The position numbers were made by a program, and so were the translations under genes. The notes beneath the pieces were generated by a model. The model did not search any database and was not told the DNA's origin. It worked only from the letters and a program-made list of their open reading frames with translations. DNA of 23,455 nt, from contig JBCCFW010000119.1 in the NCBI GenBank assembly GCA_039029535.1, positions 1 through 23,455 on the forward strand, written 5' to 3'. Below, one piece after another: positions 15,792-23,401 of the stretch (its first letter is position 1; every line of letters starts with the position of its first letter). The stretch comes from JBCCFW01 sp039029535 (GTDB taxonomy: Bacteria; Acidobacteriota; JBCCFW01).

Positions 15792-16331
15792 CTAGACGTC
15801 CTCCAGGACGATGGTGTCGGCGATGCGGTCGTGCAGGCAGCGTCGCTCGTCGCCGAAGATCATGAGGGCGTCGATGAGCGCCAACGGGAGCCCGAGGAGG
15901 GGAAAGATCCCGATGGCGCTCCAGGCGACCTGGCGGATCAGGAGGCCCCGTGTCCATCCCACGCGGCTGCCGTCGCTGCGGGCGATGTAGATGTCCATGA
16001 CCATCTTCCCGGGCGTTTGACCGCGAGCGACGATGCCGTAGCTGAAGAGGACGATGATCAGCAGGCTCGAAGCCAGCCACGTGGCCGATGAGACGAGGAG
16101 CTGATCGGCGCTCGGGATCAAGACCCGCGGCGGTTCCTCATCGAGGAGGAAGGGCGTGGCGCGAGGCACGAGAAGAGCCGCGAGGAACGAGGCCACCGTC
16201 AGCACCACGCCGTCGATGAGCACGGCGACCAGACGTCGCCAGCGGCTCGCCAGGCGGAGACCCGGGCTCTGCTCGGTTGGTGGAGTCGCTGCCTCCGAGG
16301 ACGGTGCGGCGTAGGGGTTCGGATCCGTCAT
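15792..16331 (-). CDS. RDD family membrane protein (copy 1)
   Basis: This 179-residue inner-membrane protein belongs to the RDD family, whose biochemical role is mostly uncertain. It begins MTDPNPYAAP, a leader common in the family, then a disordered stretch, then the membrane domain with LIDGVVLTVASFLAALLV (the aspartate after the arginine-rich RWRRLVAV), a second helix SATWLASSLLIIVLFSYGIV and the diagnostic G-Q-T-P-G-K-M. A conserved ERRCLHDRIADTIV closes it. GGAGG (16337-16341) is 5 bases before the ATG. It lies 49 bases downstream of the paralogue at 16381 and closely resembles it over the full length, including start peptide and leader. It is probably the last gene of a minus-strand operon. 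Confidence 0.88.
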   Translation of the reverse strand: MTDPNPYAAPSSEAATPPTEQSPGLRLASRWRRLVAVLIDGVVLTVASFLAALLVPRATPFLLDEEPPRVLIPSADQLLVSSATWLASSLLIIVLFSYGIVARGQTPGKMVMDIYIARSDGSRVGWTRGLLIRQVAWSAIGIFPLLGLPLALIDALMIFGDERRCLHDRIADTIVLEDV

Positions 16332-16380
16332 CGTTTCCTCCGAAGAGACGTGCGCCGGCAGCGCGGTGTCGTTGCCGAAG

Positions 16381-16938
16381 TCAGCCGTCCAGGATGACGA
16401 TCGTGTCGGCGATGTGGTCGTGCAGGCAGCGCCTCTCGTTCTCGAAGATCAGCACGGCATTGATGAGCCCGAGCAGTCGGCCCGCCACGGGAATGAGCCC
16501 GAGCCCGAAGCGGACGACGTAGCGGAGCACGACACCGTGCCACCAGCCGACGGGGCTCCCATCGCTGCGCACGATGCGGATGCCCATGACCATCTTCCCG
16601 GGTGTTTGACCTCGCGTGACGATCCAGTGGCCGAAGAGGACCACGACCACCAGGCTCGTGCAGGCCCACCATCCGACCGTCAGGAGGAGCTCGCTGGACC
16701 CCGCAGCCGACACGTTCGTCAGCTGCTCGTCGAGGTAGTGGGCGGCGCCCGGCACGAAGAAAGCGATCGCGACGATCGGCAGGAGCGCGCCGATGATGAT
16801 CAGCACCGTGTCGATGAGATGGCCGACGAAGCGCTGCCCGCGGCTCGCCTTCCGCTGGTGAAGGTCGGCTCGTCGTGACTGGCTGGGCGGTGGTGGTGGC
16901 GACGGCGCAGGGGCGGCGTAGGGGTTCGGGTCGGACAT
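16381..16938 (-). CDS. RDD family membrane protein (copy 2)
   Basis: This 185-residue paralogue of the downstream gene begins MSDPNPYAAP, followed by a proline-rich stretch. The membrane domain includes GHLIDTVLIIIGALLPIVAI and a second helix near WWACTSLVVVVLFGHWIV. The family motif RGQTPGKMVMGIRIVRSDGS and the ending ERRCLHDHIADTIV are almost identical to copy 1, while the first loop differs. GGAGGG (16945-16950) lies 6 bases before the ATG. A ribbon-helix-helix gene ends 33 bases upstream on the same strand, so the three may be co-transcribed. Some RDD proteins have been linked to ion transport, but that cannot be read from this sequence. Confidence 0.88.
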   Translation of the reverse strand: MSDPNPYAAPAPSPPPPPSQSRRADLHQRKASRGQRFVGHLIDTVLIIIGALLPIVAIAFFVPGAAHYLDEQLTNVSAAGSSELLLTVGWWACTSLVVVVLFGHWIVTRGQTPGKMVMGIRIVRSDGSPVGWWHGVVLRYVVRFGLGLIPVAGRLLGLINAVLIFENERRCLHDHIADTIVILDG

Positions 16939-16971
16939 CGGTCTCCCTCCAGAGATGCGTCGAACCCGAGC

Positions 16972-17205
16972 TTACTTCATCCGCTCCCGTGTCTTGCGTC
17001 GCACGCGACGTCGCGTCCGCTCGTCGGCACCATCGAGGTGCTCGTCGACGAGCTGACGGAGCAGCACCCTGAGGCTCACGCCGGTGTCTTCGGCGAGGGC
17101 GTCGTAGAGCGCCTTGAGCTCTGGCTCGATGCGGACGCGGAGGACGGGATAGTCCCGCCGCACCGCGACCGCCTGCTTCGGTCGTCCTCGCTTCTTCTTG
17201 GCCAC
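16972..17205 (-). CDS. Small ribbon-helix-helix-like DNA-binding protein
   Basis: This 77-residue cytoplasmic protein begins with a basic KKKRGRPKQ segment resembling an AT-hook-like tail (RGRPK). A predicted strand PVLRVRIEPEL and two helices (KALYDALAEDTG and SLRVLLRQLVDEHL) follow, the order expected of a ribbon-helix-helix fold of the CopG/Arc type. The C-terminus is strongly basic (RTRRRVRRKTRERMK). The start is a GTG at 17205; a second GTG at residue 15 is possible. No Shine-Dalgarno is visible, and a TATACA sequence sits just upstream, hinting at a very short leader. No toxin gene is adjacent, so it is not an evident antitoxin. It may regulate itself and the RDD genes downstream. Confidence 0.68.
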   Translation of the reverse strand: MAKKKRGRPKQAVAVRRDYPVLRVRIEPELKALYDALAEDTGVSLRVLLRQLVDEHLDGADERTRRRVRRKTRERMK

Positions 17206-17214
17206 GGGCGGCAG

Positions 17215-17220
17215 TGTATA
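17215..17220 (-). promoter_or_regulatory. Candidate -10 box before the ribbon-helix-helix gene
   Basis: Read on the minus strand this is TATACA, 9 bases before the GTG start at 17205. Transcription starting about 7 bases downstream would give an almost leaderless mRNA, consistent with the lack of a Shine-Dalgarno. No good -35 box is visible at the right distance. Confidence 0.25.
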
Positions 17221-17267
17221 CCCGACTCCAGCACAAAGTAATGGGCCTGGTCTGCTTTCTTTCAGCG

Positions 17268-20200
17268 CTAAGGGCAGGCAAGGTCGGTTCTCAGTGGCTC
17301 ACGGGGCGATCCGGGCCCGAGGGCCGTGCCCCAGGAGCCCCAGCCGCAGCCGTTCCGCTCGCGGATCAGGAAGTACTCCGACGGGCCGGCGAGGGGGACG
17401 ACGAAGCTCTCACCGACGATCTCGCTGGCCCGGCAGGTGGCCCGCGAGAGGTCCTCGTCGGCTCGCAGCGCGGTCAGCTCTCCGGTCGCCAGGTCGTGCC
17501 GAGCAGACGTTCCAAGGCCGATTCCGTTGGGCCAGGAGAGCCTGACGCCCGAGAGGCCGCCGTCCTTCCAGACATGGAGGAGGGCCTCGCCCGGGGGGCG
17601 ACCGGAGCTCGGATCCCAGGGGTTGCAGTCCTCGAGATCGGGCGTGAGGTCGCCGTCGTCGTCCCAATCGCAGGCGTCGCCAAGGCCGTCGCCGTCGAGG
17701 TCGAGCTGGAAGAAGTCGGGGGTGGCGGGACAGAGGTCGCAATCGGTCCCGACTCCGTCTTCGTCCTCGTCGTTTTGATAAGGGTTGGCCACGAATGGAC
17801 AGTTGTCGCAGGGATTGCCCAGGCCGTCGCCGTCGGGGTCGTCCTGGTCATCGCTGGCCTGCAGCGGACAGCCATCGCAGCGGTCCCCGAAACCGTCCCC
17901 GTCCCAGTCCGCCTGGCTCAGGTCGAAGACCTCGGGGCAGTTGTCGCAGGCGTCACCGAAGCGATCACGATCGACGTCGCACTGACCACCGGCTTCTTCA
18001 CCCGGATCGAGCGTGTCGCCGTCGCCGTTGCAGTCGAAGGGATCGACGTGCGTGTCGACCACGGCCGGGCACGCATCGCAGGCATCACCCGCGCCGTCAC
18101 CGTCGAGGTCGGCTTGATCGGGGTCGGCGCGATCGGGACAGACGTCGCAGGCATCGCCGATCCCGTCCCAGTCGCGATCGCACTGCTGGCCCGCGTCCTC
18201 GTGGAGGTCGAGAGTGTCGCCATCGTCATTGCAGTCGATGGCGACGGCGTTCACGTTCGGAGTGGTGGGGCATGAGTCACAAGCATCGCCCGCGCCGTCG
18301 GCATCGCTGTCGGTCTGGTCGTCGAAGACATCGGGGCAGGCATCGCAAGCGTCGCCGTGTCCGTCACCGTCCACGTCACAGGCGAGACCGGCGAGCTCAC
18401 CGGGGTCGTCGAGGTCGCCGTCGAAGTTGCAGTCGGTGTCGCGCTCGTTCACGTCGGGCGTGACGGGGCAAGGGTCGCAGGCGGTGCCGAGGCCATCGGC
18501 GTCGTCATCGGCCTGCAGGGGATCGGCCACGCCAGGACAAAGGTCGCAGGCATCACCGAGACCGTCCGCGTCGACGTCGCAGCTTCCGCCGGCTTGCTCT
18601 CCGTCATCGAGCGTGTCGCCGTCGTCGTTGCAGTCGGTGGCGACCGCGTGGGTGTCGGCGATCGCGGGACAGGAGTCGCAGGCGTCGCCGAGACCGTCGC
18701 GATCGCCGTCGGCCTGATCGGGGTCGAAGACGCTCGGGCAAGCGTCGCAGGCGTCACCGAGACCGTCGCCGTCGACGTCGCAGCGCCCGTCCGGGGCTTC
18801 GCCGGGGTCGAGGACGTCACCGTCGCCGTTGCAGTCGGTGGCGGCGGCGTGGGTGTCGGCGACCTCGGGACAGGAGTCGCAGGCGTCGCCGAGCCCATCG
18901 GTGTCGGAGTCGAGTTGAAGCGAGTCGGCGGCGGTCGGACAGGAATCGCAGGCGTCGGCCACGCCGTCGGCGTCACCGTCGCACTGACCGCCGGCTTCTT
19001 CGCCAGGATCGTCGACGTCACCGTCGCCGTTGCAGTCCAGAGCGGCCGCATGGGTGTCGGCGATCGCGGGACAGGAGTCGCAGTCGTCGCCACGACCATC
19101 GCCGTCGCCGTCGCGCTGGTCGACGTTGGGGACGAGCGGGCAGTTGTCGTCCGGGTCGTCGACACCGTCGCTGTCGGGATCGTCCTGGCAGGCGTCTCCC
19201 CGTCCGTCCCCGTCGACGTCGGACTGGTCGGGGTTGGGAGCGTTGAGACAGTTGTCGATGCCGTCGACGACGCCATCGCCGTCGCTGTCGCGTGCCTCGA
19301 CGGCCGCCGCGAGCACCGAGGCGCCGTCGGGGTCGTCGATCACCTCGATGACGTCGATGAGCCGTGCGAAGTGCTGACGGGAGACGGGCCCGGCTCCGAG
19401 TCGCCAGTGACGTGCTCCGTCGGGGGCGAAGATCGAGCCACCGTCGGAGGCGAGTCCGAGAGGGCGTGAGCCTCGGGGCGTCGCGTGACTATTGGCGGTC
19501 ACGAGGCCGCCGGGGGTGACGTCGCGCTCGAGGATGCGGCGACCTCCCTGAACCCACAAGGTGTCACGAGCACCGGCGAGGCCGTCACCCGTGCTCACTC
19601 CCGAAGGGAAGGAGCGACCGGGGATCGTCGCGCCGGTGACCGGGTCCACCGACTCGAGGCTCCCGTCGGCGGCGTCCAGCAGGTAGAGCTCACCACCCGC
19701 TCGTTGCTCGGGACCGTCGAGGAAGGCGAGGCCTCCGACCCGGGTCGTCCCGGCAGGCGCCGGGAAGCTCGCGAGCACCGAGCCGTCGGCGGGATCGATC
19801 TCATGGACCTCGTTGCTGCCCGAGCCGTTGGCCGCGAACAGCGTTCCACGCGCGAGCGAGTACGCCAGGCCGGCGTCGTCGCCGGGACGCAGCGCCTCGG
19901 GCGTGGCGAAGGCGGCGAGCTCGGTGAGGTCGGGCCAGCTCAGGACCCGCAGGCGGCCGGGGCTGCCGAGCATGTCGCCGTCGTCGAGCACGAAGAGCCG
20001 CACGGGGGAGGGCGGTGGACCGAGGATGAAGTCGACGTTCTCACGCACGTCGCCGGCGCCGACCGTGAGGGTCACCCGTTCGCCACGACGATCGAGAGCC
20101 GGATCGCCCGACTCCTGCGCGTCGTTCCACAGCTCGTCGTGACCCGGCACCCAGGCGACCGAGGTCGGGAAGGCCCAGCGGGGGTCGAGCTCTTCGAGCT

Positions 20201-21140
20201 GAACCTGATACTCGCCAGGTGGCAGGCCGTGGACCTCCCACTCGCCCGCCACCGACGCGGCGGTCGCGCCGGGCACGTGGCGGTCACCGCTGAGCGAGGA
20301 CATCGCGTCCTCACGCTCGGCTCCCAGGCGGCGCACGATGATGTTGGCGCCGGTGACCGGGGTCGTGCCGTCGCTGGCCCAGACCGTGCCCCGGAGCGTG
20401 GCGTGGGCCGTGCCGAATTCGGGCGTGCCGTGAAGCTGCGAGAAGATCTGGATGTCGTCGGGTGACAGGGTCGCCATGTGGCTGCCGTCGTCACCGATGG
20501 TGGGGTTCATCGTCGGCAGGAAGGCGTCATTGGCGCCCACGCCGTCGGAGACGTAGTCGAAGTTCACCTGGGCGTGGTGGAGCCCGCTGAGGTGGCCGAA
20601 CTCGTGGACGCAGACCGCCAGCATCTCGGTCACGGTGACGTCGGGCGAGGTGCCGTCGATGAAGGCGCCGTTGATGACCGACTGCCCTTCGGTGATCGTG
20701 GAGCCGTCGGAGCAATTGAAACCGGCGAAGCCCAGCACGCCCCGGCTCGCTCCGGGTCCGAGCAGGCCGTCGGTGATCGAGCCGTCGTCGTCGAAGATGA
20801 TCGGGTTGATGCCGTCGCAGCGGCTCCAGACCGTGCCGATGTTGGCCAGGGTGATGTCGCTGGCGAGGTCGTCGCCCTCGACGTAGGTGAGGTCGGCGGT
20901 GGGGATGAGCTCCCACTGGTCGAAGCCGTCGCGAACGAGCTGCCGAGCCTGGGCGTTGGTGAGGTTGCCGAGCGTTCCCGGGTCCACGCTGTAGACGACG
21001 GTCCCGTCCCAGGCGTAGGGCTGACCGGACGAGCTCACGCGGATGGGGGAGCCGGCCTCGAGCCGGCCGCCACCGACTCCCGTCGCGAGGAGTGCGATCG
21101 CGAGCAGGGCGGGGAGAGCGAGACGTGCCGCGCCGTTCAT
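17268..21140 (-). CDS. Matrixin-like zinc metalloprotease with thrombospondin type 3 repeats
   Basis: This 1290-residue exported protein is predicted to be a secreted protease. A signal peptide covers residues 1-30. The catalytic region (about 40-238) has the zinc site H179-E-F-G-H183-L-S-G-L-H-H189 and a probable Met-turn at M211 (PTMNP), as in metzincins. About 245-365 is a carboxypeptidase-regulatory-like sandwich (ATLRGTVWASDG, then GLPPGEYQVQL). About 370-610 is a propeller-like region with strands such as LYLLDAADGSLESVDPVTG. Residues 618 to about 1170 are calcium-binding thrombospondin type 3 repeats (DxDGDGxGDxCDxCP), including a regular 67-residue higher-order repeat. The final about 100 residues are the shared module ending EYFLIRERNGCGWGSWG. 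The start overlaps the stop of the upstream 682-residue gene (ATGA), so the pair is co-translated. The aspartate-rich region implies strong calcium dependence. Confidence 0.88.
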   Translation of the reverse strand: MNGAARLALPALLAIALLATGVGGGRLEAGSPIRVSSSGQPYAWDGTVVYSVDPGTLGNLTNAQARQLVRDGFDQWELIPTADLTYVEGDDLASDITLANIGTVWSRCDGINPIIFDDDGSITDGLLGPGASRGVLGFAGFNCSDGSTITEGQSVINGAFIDGTSPDVTVTEMLAVCVHEFGHLSGLHHAQVNFDYVSDGVGANDAFLPTMNPTIGDDGSHMATLSPDDIQIFSQLHGTPEFGTAHATLRGTVWASDGTTPVTGANIIVRRLGAEREDAMSSLSGDRHVPGATAASVAGEWEVHGLPPGEYQVQLEELDPRWAFPTSVAWVPGHDELWNDAQESGDPALDRRGERVTLTVGAGDVRENVDFILGPPPSPVRLFVLDDGDMLGSPGRLRVLSWPDLTELAAFATPEALRPGDDAGLAYSLARGTLFAANGSGSNEVHEIDPADGSVLASFPAPAGTTRVGGLAFLDGPEQRAGGELYLLDAADGSLESVDPVTGATIPGRSFPSGVSTGDGLAGARDTLWVQGGRRILERDVTPGGLVTANSHATPRGSRPLGLASDGGSIFAPDGARHWRLGAGPVSRQHFARLIDVIEVIDDPDGASVLAAAVEARDSDGDGVVDGIDNCLNAPNPDQSDVDGDGRGDACQDDPDSDGVDDPDDNCPLVPNVDQRDGDGDGRGDDCDSCPAIADTHAAALDCNGDGDVDDPGEEAGGQCDGDADGVADACDSCPTAADSLQLDSDTDGLGDACDSCPEVADTHAAATDCNGDGDVLDPGEAPDGRCDVDGDGLGDACDACPSVFDPDQADGDRDGLGDACDSCPAIADTHAVATDCNDDGDTLDDGEQAGGSCDVDADGLGDACDLCPGVADPLQADDDADGLGTACDPCPVTPDVNERDTDCNFDGDLDDPGELAGLACDVDGDGHGDACDACPDVFDDQTDSDADGAGDACDSCPTTPNVNAVAIDCNDDGDTLDLHEDAGQQCDRDWDGIGDACDVCPDRADPDQADLDGDGAGDACDACPAVVDTHVDPFDCNGDGDTLDPGEEAGGQCDVDRDRFGDACDNCPEVFDLSQADWDGDGFGDRCDGCPLQASDDQDDPDGDGLGNPCDNCPFVANPYQNDEDEDGVGTDCDLCPATPDFFQLDLDGDGLGDACDWDDDGDLTPDLEDCNPWDPSSGRPPGEALLHVWKDGGLSGVRLSWPNGIGLGTSARHDLATGELTALRADEDLSRATCRASEIVGESFVVPLAGPSEYFLIRERNGCGWGSWGTALGPGSPREPLRTDLACP
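17877..19079 (-). repeat. Six-copy higher-order repeat (67 aa, 201 bp) in the metalloprotease
   Basis: Within the metalloprotease (residues 688-1088) six repeats occur head to tail. Each has a 44-residue long unit (CP...DTH...DCNGDGD..DPGE..GGQCD.D.DG.GDAC type) followed by a 23-residue short unit (CP...DP.QAD.D.DG.GDAC type). Five dimers are exactly 67 residues and the fourth is 66, giving 1203 bases. Edges are set by the DSCP of the first long unit and the GDRC of the last short unit. Simpler thrombospondin type 3 units flank both sides. Confidence 0.85.
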
Positions 21141-23185
21141 GGCACCGCTCCGCAGCTCGTGGCGCCGGCCGGGCGTCGTGCCCCGAAGGAGCTGGTTCCG
21201 AGGTCACTCTCGCCGAGACAGTTGGACGCCGAGACGAGGAAGTAGTGGCTCTCGGTGAGGGAGTCGATGGTGAAGGCTTGATAGCCGTCGCCGATGTCGG
21301 TGGGCAGCTCACCACAGCGTTCGCCGACGTGGTCGTAGATGCCGGCTTGGAGTGAGGCGATGGTGCCGCGGTAGAGCCCGAAGCGCTCCGCCGGTTGTCG
21401 ACGCAGGGGCAGGTCCACGCTGAGCTGCGTGGGGCCCTCACGACGGACGAGCAGCGGCAGCCCCGTGCTCCAGGCCGCGGCTCGGGGCAGCGACTCGTTC
21501 ATGACCTGGACGATCGTCGGGCACTCGCTGCGGTTGCCGGCGGCGTCGGACGCGCTGAAGGTCACGACGGTGCGGCCGCAGGGGTACTGGTCGGTCGCGT
21601 CGAGGCCGGGACCGGTGCGGTCGTTGGCGGCGTCCGGGTCGGGATCGCAGTCGTCGGTCACCGTCGCCTGCGGTGCGACGACGGCGCCGTCGATGTCGGA
21701 GGGCTCGACCGAGAGAAGGAGCGGACAGCGCAGGTCGGGTGCGAGGTCGTCGAAGCCTCCGGCCTGACTGAAGGTCACGAGTTGGGTGGCCGTGCTGACG
21801 TTGCCGCTGCAGTCCGTTGCCGTCCAGGTGCGTTCGAGGAGGCAGTCGGTGCTGCAGTCGCCTGCGAGCACGACCTCGGTCATCTCGACCAGCGGGATGG
21901 GGTCGCAGCCGTCGATCGCCCGGACCCGCGTCGGCTCCAGCGCCTCCATGCAGCTCACGAGGGTGTCCTCGGGAACGCCGAGGAGAGTGGGCGGCTCCAC
22001 GTCGACGAGGTCGATGAGCTGCTCGGCCGTGCCGACGTGACCACAACTGTCGGTGGCCGTGTAGCGCACGAGGACCTGACCTGCGCCGGGGCAGTCACCG
22101 GGGAGGGGCTCGTGCTCGACCGTGACGGTGGGTGACGGGTCGCAGTCGTCGACGACGGTGAGGTTCGTGAGCCGGGCGCGGAAGATGAGGAACTCGTCGT
22201 GGTTCGCCCCCGGCTGGAAGGGGACGAGCGGACCGCTGGTCACGCCGGTGTCGTGCCAGGTCCAGCGGGCGGGTGGCTCGATGCAGCGGAGGACGCCGAA
22301 GAAGGTGCCGTCGTTGGGCGGACCGACGGTCGGCGCGGTCCAGCCGTCGGTGGCGTTCGCCTCGGCGATGGCGTCGGCGACTTGCGTGCGCGTGGGAGCG
22401 TTCGGGCAGCGACCGATCGTTCGATTCGCGGGATAGAGCTCCCAGTTCGACGCGTCGCTCCACATGGGGCTGCCGTCGAGGAAGAGATCGTGGATGAGGC
22501 CCTGGGAGACACGGGCGTCGCTCCAGGCGGTGAGGTAGAGGAAGCAGTCCTCGGTGACGAAGTCGTACTCCTCGCAGCGCGAGATCTGCTGGGCGAGGGT
22601 CGCGCACTCGGCGCCGTGCTCGGTGAGGGTCGCTCCCGACTCGTCACCCGAGTAGATCTGGTACGCGTTGTCGGCGGTGACCGAGCCCGACACGTGATGC
22701 ATGGCGCCGGGGCCGCACGACAACGCAGGCGCTGGCTCCGAGCCACAGGGCAGGGTGGCCTCGGCGGCCAGCCCGAAGATGGCCGGTGGCTCGCGGTCGC
22801 CCCGGGCGATCGTCAGGCTGTCGCTGGCGCTGCCTTCGTCGTCGCTCACGGTGAGCGTCAGCGTGCAGTCGCCGTCACAGCGAGGCCCCAAGTAGATCTC
22901 AGGCTGAAGAAGCGTGCGATCGGGCACGAAGACGATGCCCGTGCAGTCGCTCTCCCAGCGGTAGGTCAGTGGATCGCCGTCCGGGTCGGAGGCGACGGGT
23001 GTCGGCGTGAAGTTGCCGAAGCAGCCGAGCTCCACGTCCGGACCCGCGTTGCAGGTCGGCGGCGCTGCGGAGCTGGAGCCGGTGGTGATCAGTGATAGCA
23101 GCCCGACGACGAAGACGTGGCGACGCACGATCCGAAACGGCCGGACGCGTCGGTCTTCCCCGGACCGAAGAAACGCAAAGGTCAT
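21137..23185 (-). CDS. Secreted PKD and HYR-like repeat protein
   Basis: This 682-residue exported protein is likely a surface adhesin or structural protein. ATG 23185 is preceded by AGGGGG 5 bases away; an earlier ATG at 23248 lacks such a site. The signal sequence has a long arginine-rich N-region, then HVFVVGLLSLITTGSSSA. Residues about 43-135 are a PKD-like domain (DPDGDPLTYRWESDC, LTLTVSDDEG). The middle (about 145-335) is a cysteine-containing domain I do not recognise. Then come three HYR-like repeats with VDDCDP, IDGCDP and TDDCDP starts and a TATDSCG, TATDCSG or SASDAAG middle. The C-terminus is the shared module ending HYFLVSASNCLGESDLG. The stop overlaps the metalloprotease start by ATGA, so the two proteins are made from one message and may work together. 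Confidence 0.85.
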   Translation of the reverse strand: MTFAFLRSGEDRRVRPFRIVRRHVFVVGLLSLITTGSSSAAPPTCNAGPDVELGCFGNFTPTPVASDPDGDPLTYRWESDCTGIVFVPDRTLLQPEIYLGPRCDGDCTLTLTVSDDEGSASDSLTIARGDREPPAIFGLAAEATLPCGSEPAPALSCGPGAMHHVSGSVTADNAYQIYSGDESGATLTEHGAECATLAQQISRCEEYDFVTEDCFLYLTAWSDARVSQGLIHDLFLDGSPMWSDASNWELYPANRTIGRCPNAPTRTQVADAIAEANATDGWTAPTVGPPNDGTFFGVLRCIEPPARWTWHDTGVTSGPLVPFQPGANHDEFLIFRARLTNLTVVDDCDPSPTVTVEHEPLPGDCPGAGQVLVRYTATDSCGHVGTAEQLIDLVDVEPPTLLGVPEDTLVSCMEALEPTRVRAIDGCDPIPLVEMTEVVLAGDCSTDCLLERTWTATDCSGNVSTATQLVTFSQAGGFDDLAPDLRCPLLLSVEPSDIDGAVVAPQATVTDDCDPDPDAANDRTGPGLDATDQYPCGRTVVTFSASDAAGNRSECPTIVQVMNESLPRAAAWSTGLPLLVRREGPTQLSVDLPLRRQPAERFGLYRGTIASLQAGIYDHVGERCGELPTDIGDGYQAFTIDSLTESHYFLVSASNCLGESDLGTSSFGARRPAGATSCGAVP

Positions 23186-23190
23186 GACGT

Positions 23191-23196
23191 CCCCCT
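23191..23196 (-). promoter_or_regulatory. Ribosome binding site fixing the start at 23185
   Basis: On the minus strand this is AGGGGG, 5 bases before ATG 23185. It supports the shorter form of the secreted protein over the ATG at 23248. Confidence 0.55.
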
Positions 23197-23313
23197 GACG
23201 AGACGGTCTCCCGTGAGGAGTAACCACCGAGATCGGCAGTGCTGACATGGCCGGCGAACTCCCCTCGGTGAGAACGAGAGGAACTTGGGAATCTCACGTC
23301 GGACAGCGTTCAC

Positions 23314-23334
23314 CAACCCGAGCAAGACGGGTTG
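23314..23334. other. Perfect stem-loop upstream of the PKD/metalloprotease operon
   Basis: CAACCCG (23314-23320) and CGGGTTG (23328-23334) form a 7-bp stem around a 7-base loop. No T-tract follows on either strand. It lies about 130 bases upstream of the operon and could be an operator or part of the upstream transcript's 3' end. Confidence 0.35.
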
Positions 23335-23350
23335 ACGAGAGCCCTTGCGT

Positions 23351-23401
23351 GAGAAAAAGAAGCCGGCGTCGAGTCGAGCAGGGACGGGTCTCGCCGCCGG
23401 C
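23351..23401 (-). terminator. Intrinsic terminator of a transcript entering from the right
   Basis: Read on the minus strand, GCCGGCG (23401-23395) pairs with CGCCGGC (23368-23362), with a weaker inner CGAG/CTCG stem, and is followed directly by TTCTTTTTCTC (23361-23351). This is a proper hairpin plus T-rich tail. It would end a minus-strand gene lying beyond the right edge and isolate the operon starting at 23185. Confidence 0.6.

Noticed and set aside
16972..17205. Antitoxin of a toxin-antitoxin pair
   Set aside because: The fold resembles RHH antitoxins, but no small toxin gene lies on either side; the neighbours are an RDD protein and the metalloprotease.
17877..19079. Possible CRISPR array because of regular spacing
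   Set aside because: The period is about 201 bases, the whole repeat is coding, and there are no short identical repeats separated by unique spacers.
17214..19469. Several long plus-strand frames rich in valine and alanine across the metalloprotease
   Set aside because: They are antisense readings of the repeated GAC/GGC codons of the thrombospondin type 3 array; their regular look comes from the repeat itself.
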